Shown piece by piece: positions 46,347 to 54,225 of a stretch of DNA of 64,000 nucleotides. Position numbers and translations under genes: made by a program. Origin of the DNA: Microcella pacifica (GTDB lineage Bacteria; Actinomycetota; Actinomycetes; Actinomycetales; Microbacteriaceae); contig NZ_VIKT02000010.1 in NCBI RefSeq assembly GCF_009371975.2, positions 43,079 to 107,078 of the forward strand, in the 5' to 3' direction. The notes below the pieces were generated by a model that did no database searches, was not told the DNA's origin, and was given only the letters and a program-made list of their open reading frames with translations. Each line of letters opens with the position of its first letter. The stretch's first letter is position 1.

Positions 46347-47000
46347 TCAGTCCCTCTCGACGTCGACCTCGGGGGTTGGCGCATCCGGGGACGACGAGCG
46401 CCCTGCGCGATCGCCGAGCACGATCGCGAGCACGCCGAGCCCGACGAGCGCCGCGACTGACGCGATGCCGTTCACCGCGACAGCGACGTACCCGAAGACT
46501 TCGAGCACCTGGCGCGACAGGACGGCGGCGATCGCTGTTGCCGCGTAAAGCAACGCGATGACGCCGAACGCGATCGCGGGCGCCCAGTTCCAGGGCCGAG
46601 GCACGACCGCGAGACGGCCGATGCGCTCGACGGCGACGAGCGCGAGGGCGAACTGCAGAACCAGGATGACCTGGCCGACGACCACGACGGCATCGAGCTG
46701 CCCGCCCATGGGCACGAGGGTCGCGTTCACGACCCAGCCGACGACGAGCGTCGCGGCGAGAGCGCAGAGCGCGATCGTGCCCGTGGGGCGGAGCGCCGTG
46801 ACGCTGCCGGAGCCCCTCACGCCCACCGCGAAGACCACGAGCGCCGCCGCCAGCAGGAGGGCGCGTACGAGGCCGCCATCCGGCAGGAATCCGCCCGCTC
46901 CCGCGTCGAGCACGACGACGAGCAGGACGAGCGCCCCGCCCACCGTCCACGCGCGTTGGGTGTCGAGGGCATCAGTGTTCGGACGATCACTCATGATCAC
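46347..47000 (-). CDS. Hypothetical integral membrane protein
   Basis: Protein of 217 aa with about six hydrophobic helices (for example ALVLLVVVLDAGAGG, LLLAAALVVFAVGV, IAFGVIALLYAATAIAAVL) and a short acidic C-terminal tail ending EVDVERD. No motif is recognised. Start ATG 47000 or the following ATG two codons later. It is the gene upstream of the ArsR operon on the same strand but separated by 56 bases. Confidence 0.7.
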   Translation of the reverse strand: MIMSDRPNTDALDTQRAWTVGGALVLLVVVLDAGAGGFLPDGGLVRALLLAAALVVFAVGVRGSGSVTALRPTGTIALCALAATLVVGWVVNATLVPMGGQLDAVVVVGQVILVLQFALALVAVERIGRLAVVPRPWNWAPAIAFGVIALLYAATAIAAVLSRQVLEVFGYVAVAVNGIASVAALVGLGVLAIVLGDRAGRSSSPDAPTPEVDVERD

Positions 47001-47036
47001 TCCAGCGTACTGATCGCGGCAGGTCCCTGCGCGAGG

Positions 47037-47387
47037 CTACTTCTTGAGCGCCTTGATGATGCTCGTGAACGCTCGCCCTCCGACCCAGAGCACGGGGATC
47101 GACACAGCGAGCAGCGCGATGAGGTTCGGCTTGAAGGCAGGCCCGTCAGGCCCCGGCTGGTAGACACCGATCGGGATGCTCGCCCCACCGCCGCCGCCCC
47201 CGGCGGACGACTCGCCCTCGTCGTTCTCGGAGCCCGCTCCGAAGCCGAACCAGGTGAGCGCGACCGGCGTGACCTTCGTGCCGCCGATGTCGATCGGCTC
47301 GCCGTAGGCGGTGCCGATGCCGAGCTTGGAGACGCTGTCGGCGAGGTGGTCGACGGTCGTGGGCGGGTTCGCAGGTGTCGGAGTCAT
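47037..47387 (-). CDS. gerW: GerW/YtfJ-type protein
   Basis: Protein of 116 aa of the GerW (YtfJ) family: VSKLGIGTAYGEPIDIGGTKVTPVA, then FGFGAG, a Gly/Ser/Glu linker, a GIPIGV-like segment (seen as ASIPIGVYQ) and a C-terminal hydrophobic stretch PNLIALLAVSIPVLWVGG. The family is needed for spore germination in Bacillus but is widespread in non-sporulating actinobacteria, where its role is unknown. The symbol reflects family membership only. Confidence 0.78.
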   Translation of the reverse strand: MTPTPANPPTTVDHLADSVSKLGIGTAYGEPIDIGGTKVTPVALTWFGFGAGSENDEGESSAGGGGGGASIPIGVYQPGPDGPAFKPNLIALLAVSIPVLWVGGRAFTSIIKALKK

Positions 47388-47477
47388 GCCCCCACTCTTG
47401 CCCTGCCCCGCACCCGGGTCAAGGGAGCATCAGCCACTTCGAAGCGAGTGAGCCCGCACGCCGGTAGCCTCGGCGTC

Positions 47478-48194
47478 ATGCGCGCGCAGCCGTTCCCCGA
47501 GCACCTCACCGGCTGGACCGCCGAGCAGGTGCGGGCCGCCGAGGCTCCCCTGCTCGCGGCTGGCGAACCTCTCATGCGGCGGGCGGCCGCGGCCCTCGCG
47601 GAGGTCGTGCGCGACGTGCTGCGCGACCGCGCTAGGGCCGTCGAGCAGGGGCCGGGCATCCTCGTTCTCGCAGGGTCTGGAGACAACGGCGGCGACGCAC
47701 TGTTCGCCGCGGCCGAGCTCGCCGGTAAGGGCGCCCGCGTGAGCGTGATCGAGACGGGTAGTCGCGTTCATGAGGGGGCAGCCGCGGCGGCCCGCGCGGC
47801 CGGAGCGCGATGGGTGCAGCTCGACGACGGCCTCGACCACGCGGCGCACGATGCGGCCGTCATCCTCGACGGCATCCTCGGCATCGGCGGCGACTCCCCC
47901 GCACTGCGGTGCGATGCGCGCACAGCAGTCGCGCGCCTCCGCGAGCTGCTGCACCTCGATGACCCCGCGATCGTCAACCTGAACAGGGATGCCCGTGCCG
48001 GCCGCCCGGCGATCGTCGCCGTCGACCTGCCGAGCGGCGTGCACGCCGACGACGGCTCGGTGCCCGACCCGACGGTGCTGCCCGCCGACGTGACGGTCAC
48101 GTTCGGCGCCGTCAAGGCGGGGCTGCTGCGCGAGCCCGCCGCGCGCTACGCGGGCGAGGTGCGGCTCGTCGAGCTAGGGCTCGAGCGCGCCTGA
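47478..48194 (+). CDS. nnrE: NAD(P)H-hydrate epimerase (YjeF_N domain)
   Basis: Single-domain YjeF_N protein of 238 aa. It interconverts R- and S-NAD(P)HX so that the dehydratase can repair it. The phosphate-binding GSGDNGGDALFAA and the metal region VILDGILGIGG, then VAVDLPSGVHAD and VTFGAVKAGLL are present. It lacks the C-terminal NnrD (YjeF_C) domain, which must be encoded elsewhere. It starts ATG 47478. Its last 21 bases overlap the convergent HNH gene. Confidence 0.88.
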   Translation: MRAQPFPEHLTGWTAEQVRAAEAPLLAAGEPLMRRAAAALAEVVRDVLRDRARAVEQGPGILVLAGSGDNGGDALFAAAELAGKGARVSVIETGSRVHEGAAAAARAAGARWVQLDDGLDHAAHDAAVILDGILGIGGDSPALRCDARTAVARLRELLHLDDPAIVNLNRDARAGRPAIVAVDLPSGVHADDGSVPDPTVLPADVTVTFGAVKAGLLREPAARYAGEVRLVELGLERA

Positions 48195-48551
48195 GGGTGC
48201 TGGCGCCTCGATCTCGAGCAGCGCGGCGCGCACCTGCACGAGCCGGGTAAGGAAGGCGCGCTCGTCAAGCTTCTTGCGGCGCATCCAGCTCGTCGCCTCG
48301 TCGTTGCTCTTGCTCGCATTGCACGGGCCGCACGCGGGCACGATGTTGTCGAGCGTGTAGCGGCCGCCGCGCGCGATGGGCTGCACGCAGTCGCGCTGCA
48401 GAGGGCGGTCGGTCGCGCCGCAGTAGGCGCAGCCGCCCCACAGCTCGCGCAGGCTCGCCCACTGCGCGGGGCTCAGGTCGTGCTCGACCGCGGCCATGCG
48501 GCGCTTGCGGCGTCGCGCGGCCTTCGCCTGGCGTGAATTCGGGTGCGGCAC
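48174..48551 (-). CDS. HNH endonuclease family protein
   Basis: Small HNH protein of 125 aa. The zinc ribbon and HNH core read CAYCGATDRPLQRDCVQPIARGG, then NIVPACGPCNASKSN, with two CxxC motifs (CAYC, CGPC) and the histidine position occupied by V in CVQPIARGG rather than a typical H, so nuclease activity is less certain. Residues before it are very basic (AARRRKRR). Its 3' end overlaps nnrE by 21 bases. It could be a lone phage-type HNH gene. Confidence 0.82.
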   Translation of the reverse strand: MPHPNSRQAKAARRRKRRMAAVEHDLSPAQWASLRELWGGCAYCGATDRPLQRDCVQPIARGGRYTLDNIVPACGPCNASKSNDEATSWMRRKKLDERAFLTRLVQVRAALLEIEAPAPSGALEP

Positions 48552-48581
48552 ACCGCCAGGGTACGAAGGTGCAGGGCTGTT

Positions 48582-49376
48582 CTACCCGAGCGACACGAGC
48601 TCGGTCACGTCGTCGCGCGGCAGGACGTCGACCACGGCGGTGACGGTGAGGTCGTCGAGCTCGGTGGCGGCACCGTGGATGCTGAGGAACGCCGTGTCGG
48701 AGGCATCCCGCCCGGTCGCGATGCGCACGAGCGACGATCGGGGCGCGAGGGTCGTCGCGTCGACGACGCACCAGCGCCCGTCGATGGCGGCTTCGGCGAC
48801 GGCGTGGAAGTCCATGGGCGAGAGCCCAGGCGCGTAGACGGAGGCGAGGCGCGCGGGCACGTTGAGCGCGCGCAGCAGGGCGACGACGAGGTGCGCGTAG
48901 TCGCGGCAGACCCCCTCCCCGGCGAGCAGCGTCTGCACAGCGCCGTCGGTCGGCAGGCTCGACCCGGGCACGTACTGCAGCCGCTCCCCCACCCATGAGC
49001 TGACGCCGAACAGCAGGTCGGTGCGGCTGAGGCCGTAGAACTCGCGAATCGCGGTCGGGGCGAGCGAGTCAGACTCGCAGTAGCGGCTCGGGCGCAAGTA
49101 CACGACCTCGTCGAGCGGCGTCACGGAGAGCGGGTCGGCGCGGCCGTCGACGGTCGCCCGGTAGCTCACGCGCACATCGCCTTCCGTGACGTCGAGCAGG
49201 TGCAGGCGCGTGCCGTGCGGGTCGGCGATCTCGGTCACCTCGACCGGTCGGCCGTCCTGCGTCACCTCGAGGTGCTCGTCGAGCATCGCGGTCGGCGCCT
49301 GCGCGGCGATCGAGAGCACGAGGCGCGCGGGGCCGCTCGCGGTGAGGGCCATCTCGGCGGTGGAGTGTCGACGCAT
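48582..49376 (-). CDS. Transglutaminase-like domain protein
   Basis: Protein of 264 aa with a bacterial transglutaminase-like N-terminal beta region and the catalytic domain: Cys in GEGVCRDYAHL, His in SPMDFHAVAEA and Asp in WCVVDATTLAPRS. These proteins are cysteine proteases or transamidases; the typical gene cluster (alpha-E, ATP-grasp) is absent. The ATG at 49376 precedes MALTASG and no signal peptide is seen, so it is predicted to act in the cytoplasm. Confidence 0.85.
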   Translation of the reverse strand: MRRHSTAEMALTASGPARLVLSIAAQAPTAMLDEHLEVTQDGRPVEVTEIADPHGTRLHLLDVTEGDVRVSYRATVDGRADPLSVTPLDEVVYLRPSRYCESDSLAPTAIREFYGLSRTDLLFGVSSWVGERLQYVPGSSLPTDGAVQTLLAGEGVCRDYAHLVVALLRALNVPARLASVYAPGLSPMDFHAVAEAAIDGRWCVVDATTLAPRSSLVRIATGRDASDTAFLSIHGAATELDDLTVTAVVDVLPRDDVTELVSLG

Positions 49377-49522
49377 CCGGCGATCATGTCAGGGCTGCCT
49401 CCATTGGCTCGGAGGGAACGCGCAGTCTGAGAGTTTCGCCGGAGCGGGAACCACGCAAAGCCCGGCGCGGTTGACTCGAGTGGTGCCGCGGCCCGCGGCA
49501 CGAGCATCCTCAGGAGGACCCC

Positions 49523-49966
49523 ATGTCGCAGGAGTACCGCGCCACCGCCGACGCCGTCAGCCGGCTCACGCCGATCCAGTTCAAGGTCACGCAGAAAGAC
49601 GGCACCGAGCCGGCCTTCCGCAACGAGTACCACGACAACAAGCAGCCCGGTCTCTACGTCGACGTCGTCTCCGGTCAGCCGCTGTTCACCTCGCTCGACA
49701 AGTTCGACAGCGGCACCGGATGGCCCAGCTTCACGAAGCCCATCGACGCGAGCGCTATCACGACGCGCAGCGACCGCACCCTGTGGATGACGCGCACCGA
49801 GGTGCGCTCGAGCGGTGCCGACAGCCACCTCGGCCACGTCTTCGACGACGGACCGCGCGAGGCCGGCGGCCTGCGCTACTGCATGAACTCGGCCGCGCTG
49901 CGCTTCATCCCCGTCGACGAGCTCGAGGCCGAAGGGTACGGCGAGTACCGGCAGCTCTTCGCGTAG
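49523..49966 (+). CDS. msrB: Peptide-methionine (R)-S-oxide reductase
   Basis: MsrB of 147 aa, repairing oxidised methionine. The family motifs are [30 protein letters not shown] and the catalytic [11 protein letters not shown] (Cys120). It is the only cysteine in the protein: the two zinc-binding CxxC motifs of many MsrB proteins and a resolving cysteine are lacking, so this is the metal-free subtype with thioredoxin or another reductant resolving the sulfenate. ATG 49523 follows CAGGAGG. Confidence 0.92.
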   Translation: MSQEYRATADAVSRLTPIQFKVTQKDGTEPAFRNEYHDNKQPGLYVDVVSGQPLFTSLDKFDSGTGWPSFTKPIDASAITTRSDRTLWMTRTEVRSSGADSHLGHVFDDGPREAGGLRYCMNSAALRFIPVDELEAEGYGEYRQLFA

Positions 49967-49973
49967 GGAGCGG

Positions 49974-50000
49974 AGCGCGTTCAGCGCAGCGCGTTCAGCG
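49974..50000. repeat. Short tandem repeat between convergent genes
   Basis: AGCGCGTTCAGCG occurs twice with a 14-base period (49974 and 49988), covering the stop of the gene at 49995. Direct repeats of this kind arise by slippage; no role is proposed. Confidence 0.4.
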
Positions 50001-50852
50001 GAGCCCGAGCTCGACCGAGAGCTCGGTGCGGATGTGCTCGCGCAGCGCCACGAGCTCCGGGCACTGGTCGAAGAAGCGCAGCTTCTGCGCGGCAACCGTC
50101 GGTCCCTCGGCGGCATCCTCGATGACGTAGGTCATGAACGACTCGGCGAGGTCCTCCCCCAGGTTTGTCGCCGCGTAGTCGCTCACGAAGTCCTCCTCGT
50201 AGGTCTCGTAGAACTGCCACGCGAGGTCGGGGTCGAGGTTCTCCACGTCGACAGCGTCGGGGTAGCCCGCCCAGAAGGTGTCGTAGAACGCCGTGAGGTA
50301 GCTGTCGTCGGCCGTGCACCCTTCGAGAAGAGCGAGCGTCGGGCACGCCGCGTCCGTCACGAACTCGCCATCATCGAAGCTGAACACGTGCGCGTACTCG
50401 TGGATGAGCGTCGCGACGAGAAGCTGCGGGTCGTCGGCGACGGCGAGGTTGACGGCGAGGGTCCAGTACTGGGGGTCGGCGTCCTGGTAGACGTAGGCGA
50501 GCGTGTCGCTGTCGGGGGCGTCTCCGGCGCGGTACTGGATGATCGACTCGCCCGCCACGTCGGTGCCCACCATGCGCACGAACAGTTCCCACACCTCGGC
50601 GGCCACACCGCTCACCGCAGGCTCGAGCGTGCCGTCAGCGAGCACGTCGTAGACCTGCACGTCGCCGAAATCCTCATCCGGCTCGGTCGGAACCCCGGAG
50701 GTGTCGGCGTGCTGAGCGGGCTCGTCGAGCGCCCACTCGACCGCCGCGACAACCGCGCGTTCCGCCGCGGGGATCGCAAGCCCCACCCCGACGCCGATGA
50801 CGACTGCGAGGCCGACGACGACGGCGGCGACCGGGGCGATGATGCGGCTCAT
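49995..50852 (-). CDS. Putative secreted or anchored zinc metalloprotease
   Basis: Protein of 285 aa. A hydrophobic N-terminus (IAPVAAVVVGLAVVIGVGVGLAI) suggests a signal anchor. The middle has HEYAHVF (HExxH zinc site) and, about 95 residues later, NLGEDLAESFMTYV with the EDxxE glutamate typical of gluzincins. Family recognition is by these motifs only, and homologues are usually annotated hypothetical. The substrate could be wall-associated. It converges on msrB. Confidence 0.7.
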   Translation of the reverse strand: MSRIIAPVAAVVVGLAVVIGVGVGLAIPAAERAVVAAVEWALDEPAQHADTSGVPTEPDEDFGDVQVYDVLADGTLEPAVSGVAAEVWELFVRMVGTDVAGESIIQYRAGDAPDSDTLAYVYQDADPQYWTLAVNLAVADDPQLLVATLIHEYAHVFSFDDGEFVTDAACPTLALLEGCTADDSYLTAFYDTFWAGYPDAVDVENLDPDLAWQFYETYEEDFVSDYAATNLGEDLAESFMTYVIEDAAEGPTVAAQKLRFFDQCPELVALREHIRTELSVELGLR

Positions 50853-50914
50853 GAGGGGAGACTAGCGGCGACCTGCGCGGTCGTCGGCCACCTTGCCCCG
50901 AGCAGACAGCGAGC

Positions 50915-50942
50915 TTGACGTCAACTACCTTGCACTGCAAGG
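50915..50942. promoter_or_regulatory. Two palindromes in front of the PadR start
   Basis: TTGACGTCAA (50915-50924) and CCTTGCA-C-TGCAAGG (50928-50942) are both perfect inverted repeats; the second ends one base before the ATG at 50943. PadR regulators bind such dyads in their own promoters, so an operator is likely. Confidence 0.55.
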
Positions 50943-51290
50943 ATGCATGTCGTGCCCACTAGTGATCGCGCCGTGCAGCTGCGCAAGGGCGTCATCGAGC
51001 TCGCGATCCTGGCCGTGCTCGACCGCGAGGAGTGCTACGCGATCGAGATCATCGACCGGCTCGGCGCCTATCCGGCCCTCGCCGCGACTCCCGGCACCGT
51101 ATACCCCCTGCTCGCGCGCCTCACCAAGGCCGATCTCGTCGGCACGCGCTGGGCTGAATCGCCCGGTGGCCCGCCCCGCAAGTACTACCGGCTGACAGCG
51201 GCAGGCCGCACCTCCCTTGCCGACGGCGCCACCGCCTGGGTCGAGCTGCGCGGCGCCATGACAGAGATTCTCGGAACGGACGCACCATGA
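50943..51290 (+). CDS. PadR family transcriptional regulator
   Basis: Regulator of 115 aa with the PadR winged HTH: AVQLRKGVIELAILAVLDREECYAIEIIDRL, quoted in outline, then TPGTVYPLLARLTKADLVGTRW and the wing PRKYYRLTAAGRTSL. It lies at the head of a tightly overlapping operon encoding a HAAS-like membrane protein, a PLDc_N protein, an ABC ATPase and a permease, and presumably represses it in response to a toxic compound. The ATGA overlap with the next gene is at 51287-51290. Confidence 0.9.
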   Translation: MHVVPTSDRAVQLRKGVIELAILAVLDREECYAIEIIDRLGAYPALAATPGTVYPLLARLTKADLVGTRWAESPGGPPRKYYRLTAAGRTSLADGATAWVELRGAMTEILGTDAP

Positions 51291-52174
51291 CCGCCACCTA
51301 CCTGCGCAGCGTGCGCACGCACCTCCGCGAACTCCCCACCGCCGATCGCCGCCGCGCGATGGAGGCGCTCAGCGCGCAGCTCGACGAACTCGCCGACGCG
51401 GGCATCGACCCCCGCGACGCTCTCGGCGAGCCGGCCGACTTCGCCGCACACCTCCACGATGCCCTGGAGGGGGATGCCCCCACCGACGCCGCGCAGTGGC
51501 GGGTGCTCGGCGTGCCCGTCGACACGCGCGGACCGATCGACGCCGACGTTCGCGCCCGCACCTGGGACCCTACGAACCCGCGCCTGGTCGTACCGCGACT
51601 GTTCGGGGCCGGGTGGACGCTCAACCTCGGCGCCGTCGCCGTGCGCCTCGGCCTGCTGCGGCCCGACGACATCAGTGACGACGTGATCGAGCGCATACCC
51701 TCAGGCCATGTCCGGGTGGCGCGCAGTGCTCCGCTCCTCATCGCGGGAGCTGCGGCGACCGCGCTCGCCCTCTCCTGGCGGTCTCTGCCCGGGCGAGTGC
51801 CCTCCGGATTCGACCTCGGCGGCCGCACCCGAAGCCGCACCTCCCGCGCGAGCCTGCTCGCCGTCCTGGCGCTCGGAGCCCTGCCCGCCCTGTGGGCACA
51901 ACGACCGACATCCACCGTCGACGACACCCTGGTGCGGGCCGCGAGCGCCACCTCCCTCGCCGTGCTCTCCGCCGGCACCGTGGCCGCCGTCATCGCCCAG
52001 GCGCGCGCACCCCGGGCACGGTGGGGGCTGCTCGTGCCCGCCTCCCTCCCGCTCGCCGTCGCCGCGTCTCTCACCGTCATCGTTGCGCCGGTGCGCGCCG
52101 GGCTCCGCCGAGCGTGGAGTCGAGCATCCGCCACCCCGCCCCACACCACCACCGGCCACCCGGAGAACCCGTGA
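51287..52174 (+). CDS. HAAS/DUF5808 membrane protein, PadR-linked
   Basis: Protein of 295 aa. The N-terminal HAAS domain (YLRSVRTHLRELPTADRRR to about 70) is a helical signalling module usually found beside PadR. Next is a DUF5808-like region (RTWDPTNPRLVVPRLFGAGWTLNLG), then about four transmembrane helices (LLIAGAAATALALSW, LLAVLALGALPALW, AVLSAGTVAAVIAQA and LAVAASLTVIVAPVRAGL). It may transmit a membrane signal to PadR. Both junctions overlap neighbours by 4 bases. Confidence 0.75.
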   Translation: MTATYLRSVRTHLRELPTADRRRAMEALSAQLDELADAGIDPRDALGEPADFAAHLHDALEGDAPTDAAQWRVLGVPVDTRGPIDADVRARTWDPTNPRLVVPRLFGAGWTLNLGAVAVRLGLLRPDDISDDVIERIPSGHVRVARSAPLLIAGAAATALALSWRSLPGRVPSGFDLGGRTRSRTSRASLLAVLALGALPALWAQRPTSTVDDTLVRAASATSLAVLSAGTVAAVIAQARAPRARWGLLVPASLPLAVAASLTVIVAPVRAGLRRAWSRASATPPHTTTGHPENP

Positions 52175-52482
52175 ACACCGACCTCACGAGCCTCCCCACT
52201 GCGGCGCTCGTCGCCCTCGTCGTCGCGATCGTCGTGCAGCTCGCCCTGCAGATCACCGCGCTCATCCGCCTCTATCGCACCCCTCGCGACCGCATCGTCT
52301 TCGACCGGAAGTGGCCGTGGGTGCTCATCATCCTGCTCGTCAACATGGTCGGCGCCATCGTGTTCCTCATCGCCGGTCGGCGACCCGCCGCGGTCGACGA
52401 CTCCGCCACCGCCCACCGCGCGGAGGGCGACAGCGTGCGACGCACCGTGCAGAGCCTGTACGGCGAGGACGACCGCTCATGA
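52171..52482 (+). CDS. PLDc_N domain small membrane protein
   Basis: Protein of 103 aa with two transmembrane helices (ALVALVVAIVVQLALQITAL and WVLIILLVNMVGAIVFLIAG) separated by RLYRTPRDRIVFDRKWP, the short loop of phospholipase D N-terminal-like proteins. In Gram-positive ABC operons such proteins accompany ATPase-permease pairs, probably as accessory subunits. GTG 52171 overlaps the upstream stop, and its stop overlaps the ATPase start. Confidence 0.82.
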   Translation: MNTDLTSLPTAALVALVVAIVVQLALQITALIRLYRTPRDRIVFDRKWPWVLIILLVNMVGAIVFLIAGRRPAAVDDSATAHRAEGDSVRRTVQSLYGEDDRS

Positions 52483-53402
52483 CGGCCGCGGTCGAGATCA
52501 CCCAGCTCGTGAAGACTTACGGACGGCATCGGGCGCTCGACGGGCTCGACCTGCGCGTCGAGGAAGGCTCCGTACACGGGTTCCTCGGCGCGAACGGGGC
52601 CGGCAAGACCACCGCCCTGCGCATTCTGCTCGGCCTCGCCCGGCAGACCTCAGGGGGCGTTCGCGTGCTCGGTCAAGAACCCGGCAGCGCCTCCGTGAGC
52701 CCCCGCATCGGCTACTGCCCCGACGTGCCCGGCTTCTTCTCCTGGATGACCGCTCGCGAGGTGCTCGAGAGCAGTGCCCGTCTCTTCGGCCTGCCGACGG
52801 GTACGACGCGTCGACGGATCGACGAACTGCTCGAGCTCACGGGCCTCCGCGGCGTCGACGCGCGCGTCGGCGGCTACTCGCGCGGCATGCGGCAGAGGCT
52901 CGGCATCGCCCAGGCGCTCATCAACTCGCCGGCCCTGCTCGTCCTCGACGAGCCGACCTCCGCACTCGATCCGCTCGGTCGACGCGTCGTCCTCGACCTC
53001 CTCGCCGAGCTGCGAGGCCGCACGACCGTGCTCTTCTCCACCCACCTGCTGCCCGACGTCGAGCGCGTGTGCGACACCGTCGCCATCATCGATCACGGGC
53101 GAGTGCTCACCGCGGGGTCTCTCGCGCACGTGCGCACCGCTTTCGGGGGTGTGCAGGCGCGCATCGACGTCGACGTGGACGACCCGGCCCGACTGCGCGA
53201 CGCACTCGAGGGCCTGCCGTGGATCGTCACCATCGACGAGACGGCGCCCGGCATGCTCGCCCTCACCGTCACCGACCTCGACGAGGCACAGACCCGGCTG
53301 CCCGCCGAAGTCGCTGCCCTGGGTCTCAGGCTGCGCCGCGTGGAGCAGCGCGATGCGAGCCTCGAAGACGTCTTCGTCGGCATGGTGGGAGTGCAGCGAT
53401 GA
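52479..53402 (+). CDS. ABC transporter ATP-binding protein
   Basis: ATPase of 307 aa for an ABC-2-type exporter. Walker A GANGAGKTTALRILLG, signature GYSRGMRQRLGIAQAL, Walker B LLVLDEPTSALDPLGRRV and switch HLLPDVERVC are complete. The C-terminal extension (GGVQARIDVDVDD and following) is typical of drug or bacitracin-type exporters. Coupled to the permease by ATGA overlap at 53399-53402. Substrate unknown; the PadR context suggests antibiotic or lipid export. Confidence 0.92.
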   Translation: MTAAVEITQLVKTYGRHRALDGLDLRVEEGSVHGFLGANGAGKTTALRILLGLARQTSGGVRVLGQEPGSASVSPRIGYCPDVPGFFSWMTAREVLESSARLFGLPTGTTRRRIDELLELTGLRGVDARVGGYSRGMRQRLGIAQALINSPALLVLDEPTSALDPLGRRVVLDLLAELRGRTTVLFSTHLLPDVERVCDTVAIIDHGRVLTAGSLAHVRTAFGGVQARIDVDVDDPARLRDALEGLPWIVTIDETAPGMLALTVTDLDEAQTRLPAEVAALGLRLRRVEQRDASLEDVFVGMVGVQR

Positions 53403-54172
53403 CCGCGAGCACGGCACTGCTCAGTCTGCGCGCTCGAGAGATCGCCCGCACGTGGCGCCTCTGGGTGCTGCCGACCGTTATCGTGTTCCTCGCCGCCACG
53501 GGCCCCGTGATCGTGCGATTCACGAGGGAGATCCTCGCCGCAGCCCTCGGCGCCGAGGAGGCCGCGGCGATTCCATGGCCCGACCCGACCGCGAGCGACG
53601 CCTCAGCACAATGGGCGAGCGACCTCACGCAGCTCGTCGTCTTCGTCGTCGTCGTCATGGCCGCAGGCGCCATCAACGCCGAGGTGCGATCGGGCGTCGC
53701 CGCGATCCTGCTCGTCAAGCCCGTGTCGCGCACCACCTACGTGCTCACCCACGCGGCCTCCCTGCTGGGCTTCATCGCCCTCGCCGGTCTGCTCGGTGCC
53801 CTCGTTTCGTGGGCCGCCACCTCGCTGACGTTCGGCGCGGTCGACCTCGCCCCCACCCTCGGTGCGACTGCCGTGTGGGTCGTGCTGGCCGCCGTGCTCG
53901 TCGCGGCGTCGCTGCTCGCCTCCGCGGCGATCGACGCCGTCGCGGGTGCCGCCGGAGTGGGCATCGGCGTGTACTTCCTGCTCGCGCTCCTCAGCATCGT
54001 GCCACACTTCTCCGACTACACCCCCGCGGGCCTCATCAGGGTGACGACAGAGGTGGCGACGGGAACCCAGCAGCTCGACGCCACGCTGTGGTGGCCGGTC
54101 GGCACGGGCATGCTGCTCACCATGGGCCTGATCGCTGCTGCCGTGCTCGTCTTCCGACGCCGGGAGATCTGA
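53399..54172 (+). CDS. ABC transporter permease
   Basis: Permease of 257 aa with about six transmembrane helices: VLPTVIVFLAATGPVIV, LVVFVVVVMAAGAINAEV, SLLGFIALAGLLGALVSWA, WVVLAAVLVAASLLASAAI, VYFLLALLSIVPHF and LLTMGLIAAAVLVFRRRE. It is the membrane partner of the preceding ATPase and the last gene of the PadR operon. Its sequence is otherwise poorly characterised. Confidence 0.86.
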   Translation: MTASTALLSLRAREIARTWRLWVLPTVIVFLAATGPVIVRFTREILAAALGAEEAAAIPWPDPTASDASAQWASDLTQLVVFVVVVMAAGAINAEVRSGVAAILLVKPVSRTTYVLTHAASLLGFIALAGLLGALVSWAATSLTFGAVDLAPTLGATAVWVVLAAVLVAASLLASAAIDAVAGAAGVGIGVYFLLALLSIVPHFSDYTPAGLIRVTTEVATGTQQLDATLWWPVGTGMLLTMGLIAAAVLVFRRREI

Positions 54173-54225
54173 CCCGCGCGGCACGGCACTCCCTGGAGCG
54201 CGCACCAGCACCTACCATCGACGGC

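Noticed and set aside
50915..50943. TTGACG as a -35 element with a -10 seventeen bases later
   Set aside because: The expected -10 position reads CAAGGA, which does not fit; the sequence is better explained as a palindromic operator.
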